Virus record (IMG/VR): IMGVR_UViG_3300034791_000386
Coordinates: 1-34,320 of that record
Source: a virus
DNA: 34,320 nucleotides
Direction: 5' to 3' (one strand)
This document shows positions 6,158 to 12,778 of this stretch, piece by piece. Position numbers and translations under genes: made by a program. Each line of letters begins with the position of its first letter. The first letter of the stretch is position 1. Below the pieces are notes generated by a model. The model searched no databases. It was not told the origin of the DNA and saw only the letters and a list, made by a program, of their open reading frames with translations.

Positions 6158-6745
6158 TTATTCTCCTACGATATGCTTATATATTTCTTTCCATTTCCAA
6201 TACCTAGGGATATCTCCTTGGTAATAAGAGTTATGCTCATGAGCAACAATAATTGAATTAAGTCCTAATTCTTTACCAAGCTCAGCATTCTCAACTTTAT
6301 CTTCAACCCAAAAACATCCAGTATCTCTGTATGGTTCTAAGGCTTCGTCTTTGTCAGCACCACATGGTAGACATATCACTTCATCCCATAATTCGCGGCC
6401 AAATAACAAATCTAGATTTTGATATCTTAATCTTTGAGCATACTTATTATCACTTAAAGATGTTATACAATGGAATTTATATCCATGTAACATATTAAGT
6501 CTTTTCATATAATAAACAGCATCTCTTAAAGGCGGTAAAAACGCAATTGCTGCTGACTCATTAAACTGTCTAACCAATGGCTTTGACTGGTAACGTGCCA
6601 GATCAAATCTTTTAGCAATATCATACTCATTGCTATTTTTTGTTTGTATACCTTGATGATGCATCCATTGTGTAAATGAGTATTCCCAATCACATAGTAC
6701 TCCATCACAGTCTACTAATATTATATTTTCTTTCATTTCTATCAT
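6158..6745 (-). CDS. HAD-family phosphatase, likely 5'(3')-deoxyribonucleotidase
   Basis: The 195-residue protein carries HAD motif I ILVDCDGVLCDW (catalytic Asp12 and Asp14), motif II at CITSLSDN and a C-terminal acidic motif WVEDKVENA. The cap is small, as in 5'-nucleotidase (NT5C-like) members found in many T4-like phages. Such enzymes dephosphorylate nucleoside monophosphates and would fit the dNTP genes nearby. Two ATGs nine bases apart are possible; the first is kept, with AAGGA close upstream. It is the first gene after the promoter at 6770-6798. Substrate not readable from sequence. Confidence 0.8.
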   Translation of the reverse strand: MIEMKENIILVDCDGVLCDWEYSFTQWMHHQGIQTKNSNEYDIAKRFDLARYQSKPLVRQFNESAAIAFLPPLRDAVYYMKRLNMLHGYKFHCITSLSDNKYAQRLRYQNLDLLFGRELWDEVICLPCGADKDEALEPYRDTGCFWVEDKVENAELGKELGLNSIIVAHEHNSYYQGDIPRYWKWKEIYKHIVGE

Positions 6746-6769
6746 AGTTCCTTACCAGTTTATATGTAT

Positions 6770-6798
6770 ATTATAACACAGTTTTTGGTAAAAGTAAA
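6770..6798 (-). promoter_or_regulatory. Sigma70-type promoter, cassette copy 1
   Basis: Minus strand: -35 TTTACT (6798-6793), 17-base spacer, -10 TATAAT (6775-6770). The -10 is preceded by CTGTGT and followed by ATACAT, as in the other copies. The predicted start lies near 6763, leaving a leader of about 18 bases with an AAGGA site before the HAD gene. Confidence 0.85.
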
Positions 6799-6811
6799 CA
6801 ACTATTTTCAT

Positions 6812-7495
6812 TTATCTTCCAAATAGTTTTCTTCGTTTATATTCCGCAATAGTTTCTAATAACTTCTTGCTCCAGTTATCACGATGTTCAACAAAAACTT
6901 GAGGGCCTTGATCACCTGCAATTAATGTAACCAATTGTGTTATTGGCATACCTGTTCTTTCTTCCCACATAATAGAATATGCAGTTTCTTGTACGAAATA
7001 TCCTTCGCACCATTCTTTCTTCTTTGGCTTTGCTGAGGTCTTATAATCTATAATAGAATTTTTACCATTCCATACACCTACACAATCTACTCTTCCAGCA
7101 ACTCCTAAATGAGTAGAATATAGTGGAGCTTCTTGAGCATAGACTTTAGAAAGGTTAGCATCAAGAATTTCTTTTACTTCCATAAAATTAGATTTTACTA
7201 TAAGGTTAGCATCTTTGTAGTAATCTTCTTCGTTATCAACATATCTTTCTAAGACCGCGTGGACTGATGTTCCACGAGTTGAAGCTCTACGAGAAATACG
7301 ATTAGCTTCAACTTCACCAACGCGTTGTCTCCAAGCTCTAATATGATCTTCACTTAATATAGAAAGTACTGTTGTAATAGAAGGGTAGTTAACACCATCA
7401 GGAGCGGCATATGTTCTGCCACTTGAAAGTGTTGTAGCAACCATATCTTTGTAGCCCATATCAATTGGTTCATGTTTAAAGTTTCCCATTTTCAT
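6812..7495 (-). CDS. PD-(D/E)XK exonuclease, RecB-like
   Basis: The 227-residue protein shows a RecB/Cas4-like nuclease core: RGTSVHAVLERY (His79 and Glu83), GVAGRVDCVGVW (Asp137) and SIIDYKTS (Asp150, Lys152), followed by a Gln-containing helix (QETAYSIMWEERTG). This matches the metal-binding D...(D/E)XK active site. Such enzymes in marine T4-like phages are thought to degrade or process DNA ends. It follows phoH with a 20-base overlap and has an AAGGA site before ATG 7495. No helicase domain is fused. Role in recombination or host DNA breakdown is inferred. Confidence 0.8.
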   Translation of the reverse strand: MKMGNFKHEPIDMGYKDMVATTLSSGRTYAAPDGVNYPSITTVLSILSEDHIRAWRQRVGEVEANRISRRASTRGTSVHAVLERYVDNEEDYYKDANLIVKSNFMEVKEILDANLSKVYAQEAPLYSTHLGVAGRVDCVGVWNGKNSIIDYKTSAKPKKKEWCEGYFVQETAYSIMWEERTGMPITQLVTLIAGDQGPQVFVEHRDNWSKKLLETIAEYKRRKLFGR

Positions 7496-8159
7496 ATAAT
7501 TCCTTTGTCATAATAAAATCTCTTACAAAACCACTTCGAACAATGTCTTCCCATTTAAATTCAATATGATCAAAGGAGTTCATGTGTTTAATAATTTCAA
7601 TAAAATCTTTAATGCCGTCTTTATCACCAGCTCGAGTAAAGTCTGATTGGTAGTAATCACCAGACATAATAAATCTACAATCTTCACCAAGTCTTGTTAT
7701 AACAGAGCAGAGTTCATGATAGTTACAATTTTGTGATTCGTCAACTATAACAACTGCATTCTTAATAGTTAATCCTCTAATAAAAGAAGTAGTAAGAAAT
7801 TCAATTTGCTTTAGCTGAACCATCTTAGTCCAACCATCATAATCTTGAAACAGATCATTTACAATAGCTTTATAAGGCGCAGTGTAAGCATCTTCCTTTT
7901 CTTCTTGAGTTCCTGGTAAAAAACCCATGTCTCTGGTAGGAACTGCAGAACGCACAATAATAACTTTTTCATATTCTTTCTTTAATACAGCTTCTAAAGC
8001 TAAATACAAAGATATAAAGGTTTTACCTGTACCTGCTGAACCATCTAAACATAAATGGCTTCCACTAGCAAAAGCATCAAATGCTAGTTTTTGGTTTTGT
8101 GTTAAAGGATCTAATTTAGCTAGATGTTCTAGCTTTAAACGTGTTGGTTTCTTATTCAT
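7476..8159 (-). CDS. phoH: PhoH-like P-loop ATPase
   Basis: The 227-residue protein is a PhoH-type ATPase: LTQNQKLAFDAF, Walker A GSAGTGKT (40-47), sensor-like VRSAVPTRDMGFLPG, Walker B VVIVDESQN (Asp140, Glu141) and FIMSGDYYQSD. Bacterial PhoH2 proteins are RNA helicases/RNases, and PhoH is common in marine phages, but the phage role is unsettled. Here it lies directly upstream of an exonuclease and downstream of an FmdB-like mini-gene, in the unit driven by the promoter at 8962-8990. No KH or PIN domain is attached. Confidence 0.92.
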   Translation of the reverse strand: MNKKPTRLKLEHLAKLDPLTQNQKLAFDAFASGSHLCLDGSAGTGKTFISLYLALEAVLKKEYEKVIIVRSAVPTRDMGFLPGTQEEKEDAYTAPYKAIVNDLFQDYDGWTKMVQLKQIEFLTTSFIRGLTIKNAVVIVDESQNCNYHELCSVITRLGEDCRFIMSGDYYQSDFTRAGDKDGIKDFIEIIKHMNSFDHIEFKWEDIVRSGFVRDFIMTKELYENGKL

Positions 8160-8398
8160 TTTGTATTTATGTTATCCCTAAGTCGTGGTGGTAAACCTTT
8201 TTTGATTCGTTGTTGAACTTCTTTCCATCCGTCTCCAGCCTTACGGCCAACAGATCCAGATACTTCTCCTATAATCATTGGTGAACCAATAACTTGTCGA
8301 ACGTTTTTGTCTTTAACGTATTCTTCCATATCAGAAATAGACATCATTTTAGTGTATACTTCTCCAGAAGTTAAATCTTTAAAATCATATAATGGCAT
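8156..8398 (-). CDS. Small FmdB-like protein without zinc cysteines
   Basis: The 80-residue protein starts MPLYDFKDLTSGEVYTKMMS, a layout like FmdB-type regulators (M-P-x-Y-x-F/D). It lacks the CxxC pairs of those proteins and instead has ISDMEEYVKDKNVRQVIG and a basic end (WKEVQQRIKKGLPPR). Similar small proteins occur in T4-like phages. Ribosome site GGAG is seven bases before the ATG. It overlaps phoH by ATGA and the upstream gene by 14 bases. Function unknown. Confidence 0.75.
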   Translation of the reverse strand: MPLYDFKDLTSGEVYTKMMSISDMEEYVKDKNVRQVIGSPMIIGEVSGSVGRKAGDGWKEVQQRIKKGLPPRLRDNINTK

Positions 8399-8954
8399 GA
8401 AACCACTCCGGTATTTGACGTTTAGTCCAAAGCATTTTGAACCTGTCTTGTTTTGTCATATAAAAATTCCTATAGGATTCTACTGCATTTGTTCCATTTA
8501 AATCATTGACAACGCATTCAGGATTTGCGCTCATTGCTAATTTATATGGAGTCTTAGTTATAGTATGCTTGATTCCGTAAGGAGGATTACGTAAAAATCT
8601 CCGTAGTTTTAAATCAGTCGCATGAATTTTTCCATACCTATATGTATATTCATCGCAAAGAGCAATAAAATGAGCGTAATGCCATCTATAGTTTTGGCAA
8701 CATTCACGAGTCCATACTGTTGATGGATGATTGTAATGACACGCTTTATATAGTATGTCTTCACGATCATCGTCTAGTTTAAAATATTGTAACATAGAGC
8801 CTGATTTTGATGGTCTACGTTCCATGACACCGTCTACCATTCTGTGAACAGTTGATAGCATTTGTGCAGATTCTACAATCATTTTTACGACGTGTTTGTC
8901 GCATTGTAATTGTGCGGCTTCGATAGGATCTTCGGATAAAATAAATATATTCAT
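8385..8954 (-). CDS. Conserved phage protein, possibly pyrimidine-dimer glycosylase-like
   Basis: The 189-residue protein has a pattern similar to the Pyr_excise/MSMEG_6728 superfamily: CDKHVVKMIVESAQML (D-K-x-x-x-K-x-x-x-E-x-x-Q-x-L), then YNHPSTVWTRE and IALCDEYTYRYGK. The later region (LRRFLRNPPYGI, KLAMSANPECVV, YRNFYMTKQDRFKMLWTKR) looks like a phage-specific extension. T4 DenV itself does not align by eye. The link is therefore tentative; a DNA-damage role is only a hypothesis. The ATG lies seven bases after a -10 element, so its mRNA should be leaderless. Confidence 0.8.
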   Translation of the reverse strand: MNIFILSEDPIEAAQLQCDKHVVKMIVESAQMLSTVHRMVDGVMERRPSKSGSMLQYFKLDDDREDILYKACHYNHPSTVWTRECCQNYRWHYAHFIALCDEYTYRYGKIHATDLKLRRFLRNPPYGIKHTITKTPYKLAMSANPECVVNDLNGTNAVESYRNFYMTKQDRFKMLWTKRQIPEWFHAII

Positions 8955-8961
8955 AATGTAT

Positions 8962-8990
8962 ATTATAACACAGTTTCAAGTAAATGTAAA
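8962..8990 (-). promoter_or_regulatory. Sigma70-type promoter, cassette copy 2 (leaderless start)
   Basis: Minus strand: -35 TTTACA (8990-8985), 17-base spacer ending CTGTGT, -10 TATAAT (8967-8962), then ATACATT and the ATG of the gene at 8954. The usual start site six to eight bases past the -10 falls on or next to the ATG. The -35 begins right at the foot of the terminator hairpin 8990-9021. Confidence 0.88.
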
Positions 8991-9021
8991 CCCCTCAGTG
9001 AAAATAAAATCACTGAGGGGT
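8990..9021 (-). terminator. Strong hairpin terminator
   Basis: A perfect 12-pair stem (ACCCCTCAGTGA with its complement) encloses an eight-base A/T loop. It follows the stop of the 56-residue gene by four bases. In the minus-strand direction it is followed by TTTACATTTACTT, a loose U-rich tract. The stem is very stable for this AT-rich genome. It separates the rnh unit from the phoH unit and abuts the next promoter. Confidence 0.8.
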
Positions 9022-9025
9022 AATT

Positions 9026-9196
9026 TTAATGCACTTTGCTTATTGCCTCCATATCATCTAGGAAATGATTTAAATGCGCGATCTTTTTTTCCATCTTATA
9101 CGCTAACACATCTTTTCCTTTCTTTAGTAATTTTCTTTGATAGTATAATGCCTCATTTCTGTCCTTCTTAAGGCGTTCAATTTGAATATAACTCAT
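9026..9196 (-). CDS. Charged helical mini-protein, 56 residues
   Basis: The ORF starts MSYIQIERLKKDRNEALYYQ and continues as one Lys/Leu-rich helix ending MEAISKVH; heptad spacing suggests a coiled coil. GGAG lies seven bases before the ATG. It is the last gene before the terminator at 8990-9021, which supports it as real. No family recognised. Confidence 0.7.
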   Translation of the reverse strand: MSYIQIERLKKDRNEALYYQRKLLKKGKDVLAYKMEKKIAHLNHFLDDMEAISKVH

Positions 9197-9264
9197 AAGC
9201 AATCTCCAGGTTATTTAGTTAATTGAAAAACTATCATGATATAGATCGTGTCGTTATTTTTCTC
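9197..9264. other. Short gap with no gene seen
   Basis: These 68 bases between the DUF6433-like gene and the 56-residue gene hold only short frames and no clear hairpin, promoter or ribosome site other than the GGAG used by the 9196 start. Confidence 0.5.
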
Positions 9265-9690
9265 CTATTTTTTTATTAGGTCAGGAAATGCAGCTTTTAT
9301 TGTGGCCTTGGTGATATATTTGAGTTTGATCTTTTTATCTTTGGCATCACAGAAAAGTTGTGCATCATCTGGGTGGATAGATTCAAGAAGCTCTACAAAT
9401 TTTGTTTCTCTCTTGAATTGGTTTAAATTAGGCGAAGCAGATTTAACAAAGTTTCTAAACCTTGGATACTCAAATCTAAGTTCACTAGGTTTATTTTTAC
9501 CTTCAATGTTAAACTTTTTGTAAGGTGGTTCTCCTTCAGGTAATGCTAATGATATTGTCTCATCAAAGGCAATACGTAAGACATCTTTTAAAGCAGTACA
9601 TTCTTGGTCATGTAAATATTTAATTCTGTCTTCTCTAGTTTTTAATTTATTAGTATTAACTAATATTTCTGATATTAATGGTTTATCCAT
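9265..9690 (-). CDS. DUF6433-like conserved phage protein
   Basis: The ATG at 9690 is chosen (141 residues) because GGAGG lies nine bases upstream; an earlier in-frame start lies within rnh. The chain MDKPLISEILVNTNKLK ... ALKDVLRIAFDETI ... LPEGEPPYK ... RFRNFVKS ... FVELLESIHPDDAQLFCDAKDKKI ... ITKATIKAAFPDLI follows a family I know from cyanophages and relatives as DUF6433, function unknown. The protein is helical and has no catalytic motif I can name. It overlaps rnh by eight bases, suggesting a replication-linked job. Confidence 0.8.
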   Translation of the reverse strand: MDKPLISEILVNTNKLKTREDRIKYLHDQECTALKDVLRIAFDETISLALPEGEPPYKKFNIEGKNKPSELRFEYPRFRNFVKSASPNLNQFKRETKFVELLESIHPDDAQLFCDAKDKKIKLKYITKATIKAAFPDLIKK

Positions 9691-10537
9691 TATAAAATTC
9701 CTCCACGCATTCAATCAATAGACTGCATCTTTTTTTAATTAAGTAATTCAAAACCTTCATTTTCATAGCTGGTTTTTGCTCGTTAAAATTATTTATAATC
9801 TTTTCTTGAATGTTCGCAGGAATTTCTAATAAATCTATTAAAGTTTTATTCCTTTGGAAATTACGATATTCATCATGAGACATTATCTCTCTAAGATTAT
9901 CTACATTATCTGCCCAATGTTCTATCTTTTTCATAGTCATTGGAGTTTGCCTAATACTATCCATAATAGCATTATCAGGAGATAGTACGTTAGGAATACC
10001 ATCACCTTTATCACCCTTACAAATATGTTCAAATGTATACTTACGAGGGTTAGGATTTGAAACCATTTTCTTTTGTATTGGTGAATACTGTTTTACATTA
10101 TTATATCTATGTAATTGAATAAAATCTTTATCAGAAGATATAATCATAACAGGTTCATGCTGACCAAACTCTTGTGTTTGTTGAGCTAGTACACCAATAG
10201 AATCATCAGCCTCACATCCATCTAAATGAATTACTTTGTATGGAAAGTTTTCTTTTAACTCTTCACGTACTAGGTTTAAAATTCGAAAGATTTCACCCCA
10301 GTCTTGAGTTGACTCTTCTCTATTCTTTTTGCGATGCCCTTTATATAAAGGAAAGTAATTTTTACGCCAGTAACCAGAACCATCAGCGCAAATAACCATT
10401 TGGCCGTATTCTTTTCGATACTTTTTATTATACATACGTATACTATTAAGTATCATATGTCTTATCATATCTTCATCATTTAATTTTTGTACTATAATAT
10501 TAGATAGTGCTATTTGACTATAATCAAGTAAAATCAT
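9683..10537 (-). CDS. rnh: T4 RNase H-like 5'-3' exonuclease (FEN family)
   Basis: The 284-residue enzyme removes RNA primers and flaps at lagging-strand junctions. The acidic FEN cluster is visible: LLDYSQIA (Asp5), CADGSGYWRK, DGCEADDSIGVLA, SSDKDFIQL and the H2TH entry GDKGDGIPNVLS. Length matches T4 Rnh (305). The region RKNYFPLYKGHRKKNRE is the basic DNA-contacting arch seen in phage members. It overlaps the upstream 110-residue gene by ATGA. Confidence 0.93.
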   Translation of the reverse strand: MILLDYSQIALSNIIVQKLNDEDMIRHMILNSIRMYNKKYRKEYGQMVICADGSGYWRKNYFPLYKGHRKKNREESTQDWGEIFRILNLVREELKENFPYKVIHLDGCEADDSIGVLAQQTQEFGQHEPVMIISSDKDFIQLHRYNNVKQYSPIQKKMVSNPNPRKYTFEHICKGDKGDGIPNVLSPDNAIMDSIRQTPMTMKKIEHWADNVDNLREIMSHDEYRNFQRNKTLIDLLEIPANIQEKIINNFNEQKPAMKMKVLNYLIKKRCSLLIECVEEFYNG

Positions 10538-10866
10538 TCTAAATTTTCCGTTATTTTTTCATGTATTAAATCGAAGTAATCATGTAGAAAGTGATCGACT
10601 CCTCCGTATCTCATTAACATTGAAGATATCATATTAATAATAACAAACATATCTTTTGCTTCTGGAAACACTGGGTTTCTAAAATCAATATTATCAAAAT
10701 AACTACTATCATTTAATAGTAATTCTTCAATCATCAGCAATATTATCTGAGAAGTTTCTCTACATTCATCACTGAATTCCTCGTACTCTTCTCTAAGAAA
10801 TTCTTTCTCTTCCTCAATTTCTCGAGTACGTTTATTAAGTGGGAACTGTATAATATTGTCTTTCAT
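10534..10866 (-). CDS. Acidic helical protein of unknown function, leaderless mRNA expected
   Basis: The 110-residue protein opens MKDNIIQFPLNKRTREIEEE, followed by Glu-rich helices, LLMIEELLLND and FVIINMISSMLMRYGGVDHF. No motif or family is recognised. Its ATG lies seven bases past the -10 of promoter copy 3, so the transcript likely begins at or next to the start codon, with no ribosome site. It is followed by rnh with a four-base overlap. Confidence 0.75.
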   Translation of the reverse strand: MKDNIIQFPLNKRTREIEEEKEFLREEYEEFSDECRETSQIILLMIEELLLNDSSYFDNIDFRNPVFPEAKDMFVIINMISSMLMRYGGVDHFLHDYFDLIHEKITENLE

Positions 10867-10873
10867 AATGTAT

Positions 10874-10902
10874 ATTATATCACAGTTTTACGTAAATGTA
10901 AA
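10874..10902 (-). promoter_or_regulatory. Sigma70-type promoter, cassette copy 3 (leaderless start)
   Basis: Minus strand: -35 TTTACA (10902-10897), 17-base spacer ending CTGTGA, -10 TATAAT (10879-10874), then ATACATT and ATG. The arrangement is the same as copy 2. The promoter starts four bases after the stop of the GIY-YIG gene. Confidence 0.88.
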
Positions 10903-10905
10903 GGT

Positions 10906-11331
10906 TTATTTTGAAAAGTTTTTAACCGCATTCCCACCAATTCTGCAATTGATAATACCATTATAATAATCATCTGTTAACAATACCTCTCTATCAAACT
11001 GTTCTTTAGTTTCCATATAAGCACATTCAGATTTAGTTTTGCACATGTAAAGAATTTCTCTATAAAAACATTCTTCTCCCATAGTGTTTACATCTTCTAC
11101 TAAATGTTTATTGGAACCCCAATAGTCTCTCCAATCAGATTCTACTAATAACTTTTTGCGTCTTTTTCTTGTCTTTGTTATCGGTAGAGTCTTCTTGCTC
11201 CAAAAAAACTTCTTTCCAACATATTTCTTTCCTGAGCCACGGTTGGTTATCATATAGACAAAACCGTACACGTCTTCTGGAAGAAATTGTTCTGGCGGTT
11301 GCCAGGCGATGCCTTGATAATGCCATGTCAT
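10906..11331 (-). CDS. GIY-YIG nuclease-like protein
   Basis: The 141-residue protein has a GIY-YIG type start: YGFVYMITNRGSGKKYVGKK (FVY about 24-26, YVG 37-39), then a basic loop (KTRKRRKKLLVES), SDWRDYWGSNKHL and a later helix with KSECAYMETKEQFDRE holding a likely catalytic Glu. Similar Seg-like proteins are widespread in marine T4-like phages, usually without sign of homing. It sits at the end of the nrd unit, and a simple conserved nuclease rather than an active homing enzyme seems likelier because no DNA-binding tail is present. Confidence 0.78.
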   Translation of the reverse strand: MTWHYQGIAWQPPEQFLPEDVYGFVYMITNRGSGKKYVGKKFFWSKKTLPITKTRKRRKKLLVESDWRDYWGSNKHLVEDVNTMGEECFYREILYMCKTKSECAYMETKEQFDREVLLTDDYYNGIINCRIGGNAVKNFSK

Positions 11332-11332
11332 A

Positions 11333-11473
11333 TTACTCGTTAAAGTCTAGTTCTTCTAGAGCCTCATCCTGTTCTTCACCACAATGTGGACAAAATAAAA
11401 CAATCTCGTCTTCATTGTGACCTATTATAGTTCTATTAAAACAATGATCACAATTGACTACTGATCGTTTCAT
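11333..11473 (-). CDS. Zinc-ribbon mini-protein, 46 residues
   Basis: The ORF starts MKRSVVNCDHCFNRTIIG and ends with an acidic tail (EALEELDFNE). Two CxxC pairs, Cys8-Cys11 and Cys28-Cys31 (FCPHCGEE), form a classic zinc ribbon. Its ATG overlaps the glutaredoxin stop (ATGA), and its TAA lies one base before the GIY-YIG start. Its position in the RNR operon is suggestive but gives no function. Confidence 0.75.
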   Translation of the reverse strand: MKRSVVNCDHCFNRTIIGHNEDEIVLFCPHCGEEQDEALEELDFNE

Positions 11474-11697
11474 ATGTGTTCCATCATTGATTTTAGTTTA
11501 TCGTATCCACCAATTTTTACTCCATCAATAGTAACTTGTGGAAACGTTCGTGCTTGTGGAAAAGTTTCTACCATCTGCTCTCTACTAAAATCAATTCCTA
11601 GCTGTCTATATGTATATCTTAATTCTCTGTGTTCAACTAACTGCTTTGCCATGTCACAATATGGACACTGTGGCTTTCCCCAAATTTCTATATTCAT
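11470..11697 (-). CDS. Glutaredoxin
   Basis: The 75-residue protein is a short glutaredoxin with active site CPYC (Cys11, Cys14), the cis-Pro motif ARTFPQVTIDG and IGGYDKL for glutathione binding. It would re-reduce the C-terminal cysteines of NrdA. It overlaps nrdB by ATGA, forming nrdA-nrdB-grx, as in many T4-like phages (T4 NrdC is the analogue). Confidence 0.93.
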   Translation of the reverse strand: MNIEIWGKPQCPYCDMAKQLVEHRELRYTYRQLGIDFSREQMVETFPQARTFPQVTIDGVKIGGYDKLKSMMEHI

Positions 11698-12767
11698 AAG
11701 CTTAATCCTGATAGTGCGTCTGCATCTATATCTTGTTTTACTCCGCCTGTTACATATGAAGTAATCTCTGTTTCTTGAGGAGCAACTTGAACATTACCAC
11801 CCCCAATCCATTTTTCAGTCCAGGGTAATGGGTTAGCTTGTGGAACTACATAAGGACATGGTAATCCAATAGCACGCATTCTCTTACAGCCAATCCACTC
11901 AATATAGTCTGCTAATATTTTTTCGTTAAGTCCAATCATAGAACCATTTTTAAATAAGTATTTGGCCCATGCTTTTTCTTGATCAATTACTTCTTCATAA
12001 AGAGCAATACTATCTGCTTCCATTTCTCGCGAGATTTTTTCAAAGTCTTTATCTTCTTTCTTAAGAAGCTTTAACATAATTGTTGTAGAAGCTAAGTGTA
12101 AGTTTTCATCACGAGCAATCAGCTTAATAATCTTTGCATTGCCTTCCATCTTCTTTAATTCAGCAAACGCCCAAGAACAAGCAAATGATACATAGAACCT
12201 AACACCTTCAAGAGCATTAGCACTCATCATGGCCATCCAAATAGCTCTTTTATGATCCATTGTTTTAGTCGGGCCCGTGTTACACTTAATTAGATCATCA
12301 TAGTATTTGGCAATCGATTTACCACAATCCATAATTTCTTTTTGATTTAATAAGTCGTCAAACACCATAGATGGATCTGGATATACATTACGAATAATAT
12401 GTGTGTATGATCTACTATGAATGGTTTCAGAAAATGACCAAGTTTCAATCCAGTTCTCTACTTCAGGTAAAGATACAATTGGAAGAAATGCTAAGTTAGG
12501 AGCTCGTCCTTGAACACTATCAAGTAAGATTTGTCTTTTAAGATTGCTTGTAAAGATATGTTGCTCGTTTTCAGTAAGAGCATTGAAATCTTTTTTGTCT
12601 TTTGATACATCAATTTCTTCAGGTCTCCAAAAGAAACCCAATTGTTTATCTGTTATTTTGTCCACTTGTGGGTATTTAACTTCATCATATCTTTGAATAT
12701 CTACAGCCTCATCTAGAAACATATTTTTACTAAGGTGAGACTTCTTATTCTTCTTCAATACAGCCAT
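11694..12767 (-). CDS. nrdB: Class Ia ribonucleotide reductase small subunit
   Basis: The 357-residue subunit holds the di-iron/tyrosyl radical site. Aligned with E. coli NrdB: Asp83 (QILLDS), Glu114 and His117 with radical Tyr121 (SETIHSRSYTH), Glu187 (ALEGVRFY), Glu221 and His224 (ARDENLHLA). All ligands are present, so an active enzyme is expected. The C-terminus (DADALSGLSL) is the peptide that docks to NrdA. It lies 11 bases after nrdA. Confidence 0.96.
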   Translation of the reverse strand: MAVLKKNKKSHLSKNMFLDEAVDIQRYDEVKYPQVDKITDKQLGFFWRPEEIDVSKDKKDFNALTENEQHIFTSNLKRQILLDSVQGRAPNLAFLPIVSLPEVENWIETWSFSETIHSRSYTHIIRNVYPDPSMVFDDLLNQKEIMDCGKSIAKYYDDLIKCNTGPTKTMDHKRAIWMAMMSANALEGVRFYVSFACSWAFAELKKMEGNAKIIKLIARDENLHLASTTIMLKLLKKEDKDFEKISREMEADSIALYEEVIDQEKAWAKYLFKNGSMIGLNEKILADYIEWIGCKRMRAIGLPCPYVVPQANPLPWTEKWIGGGNVQVAPQETEITSYVTGGVKQDIDADALSGLSL

Positions 12768-12778
12768 TAATTTTTTCC

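Noticed and set aside
8962-8990. T4 middle promoter with MotA box (TTTACTTGA, and TTCGCTTAA at 27841)
   Set aside because: The box-like sequence ends eight bases from the -10 rather than about twelve, is not kept in all six copies, and a -35 TTTACA with 17-base spacer explains the sites better.
9790-9797. TATAAATA late promoter matches inside genes (also at 17439, 23848 and 29829)
   Set aside because: They lie deep within coding frames of AT-rich genes, not before a start, and are expected by chance.
10906-11331. Active homing endonuclease of the Seg type
   Set aside because: No intron or split gene and no extra DNA-binding domain; the gene is a tight member of the operon, so only GIY-YIG-like nuclease is claimed.
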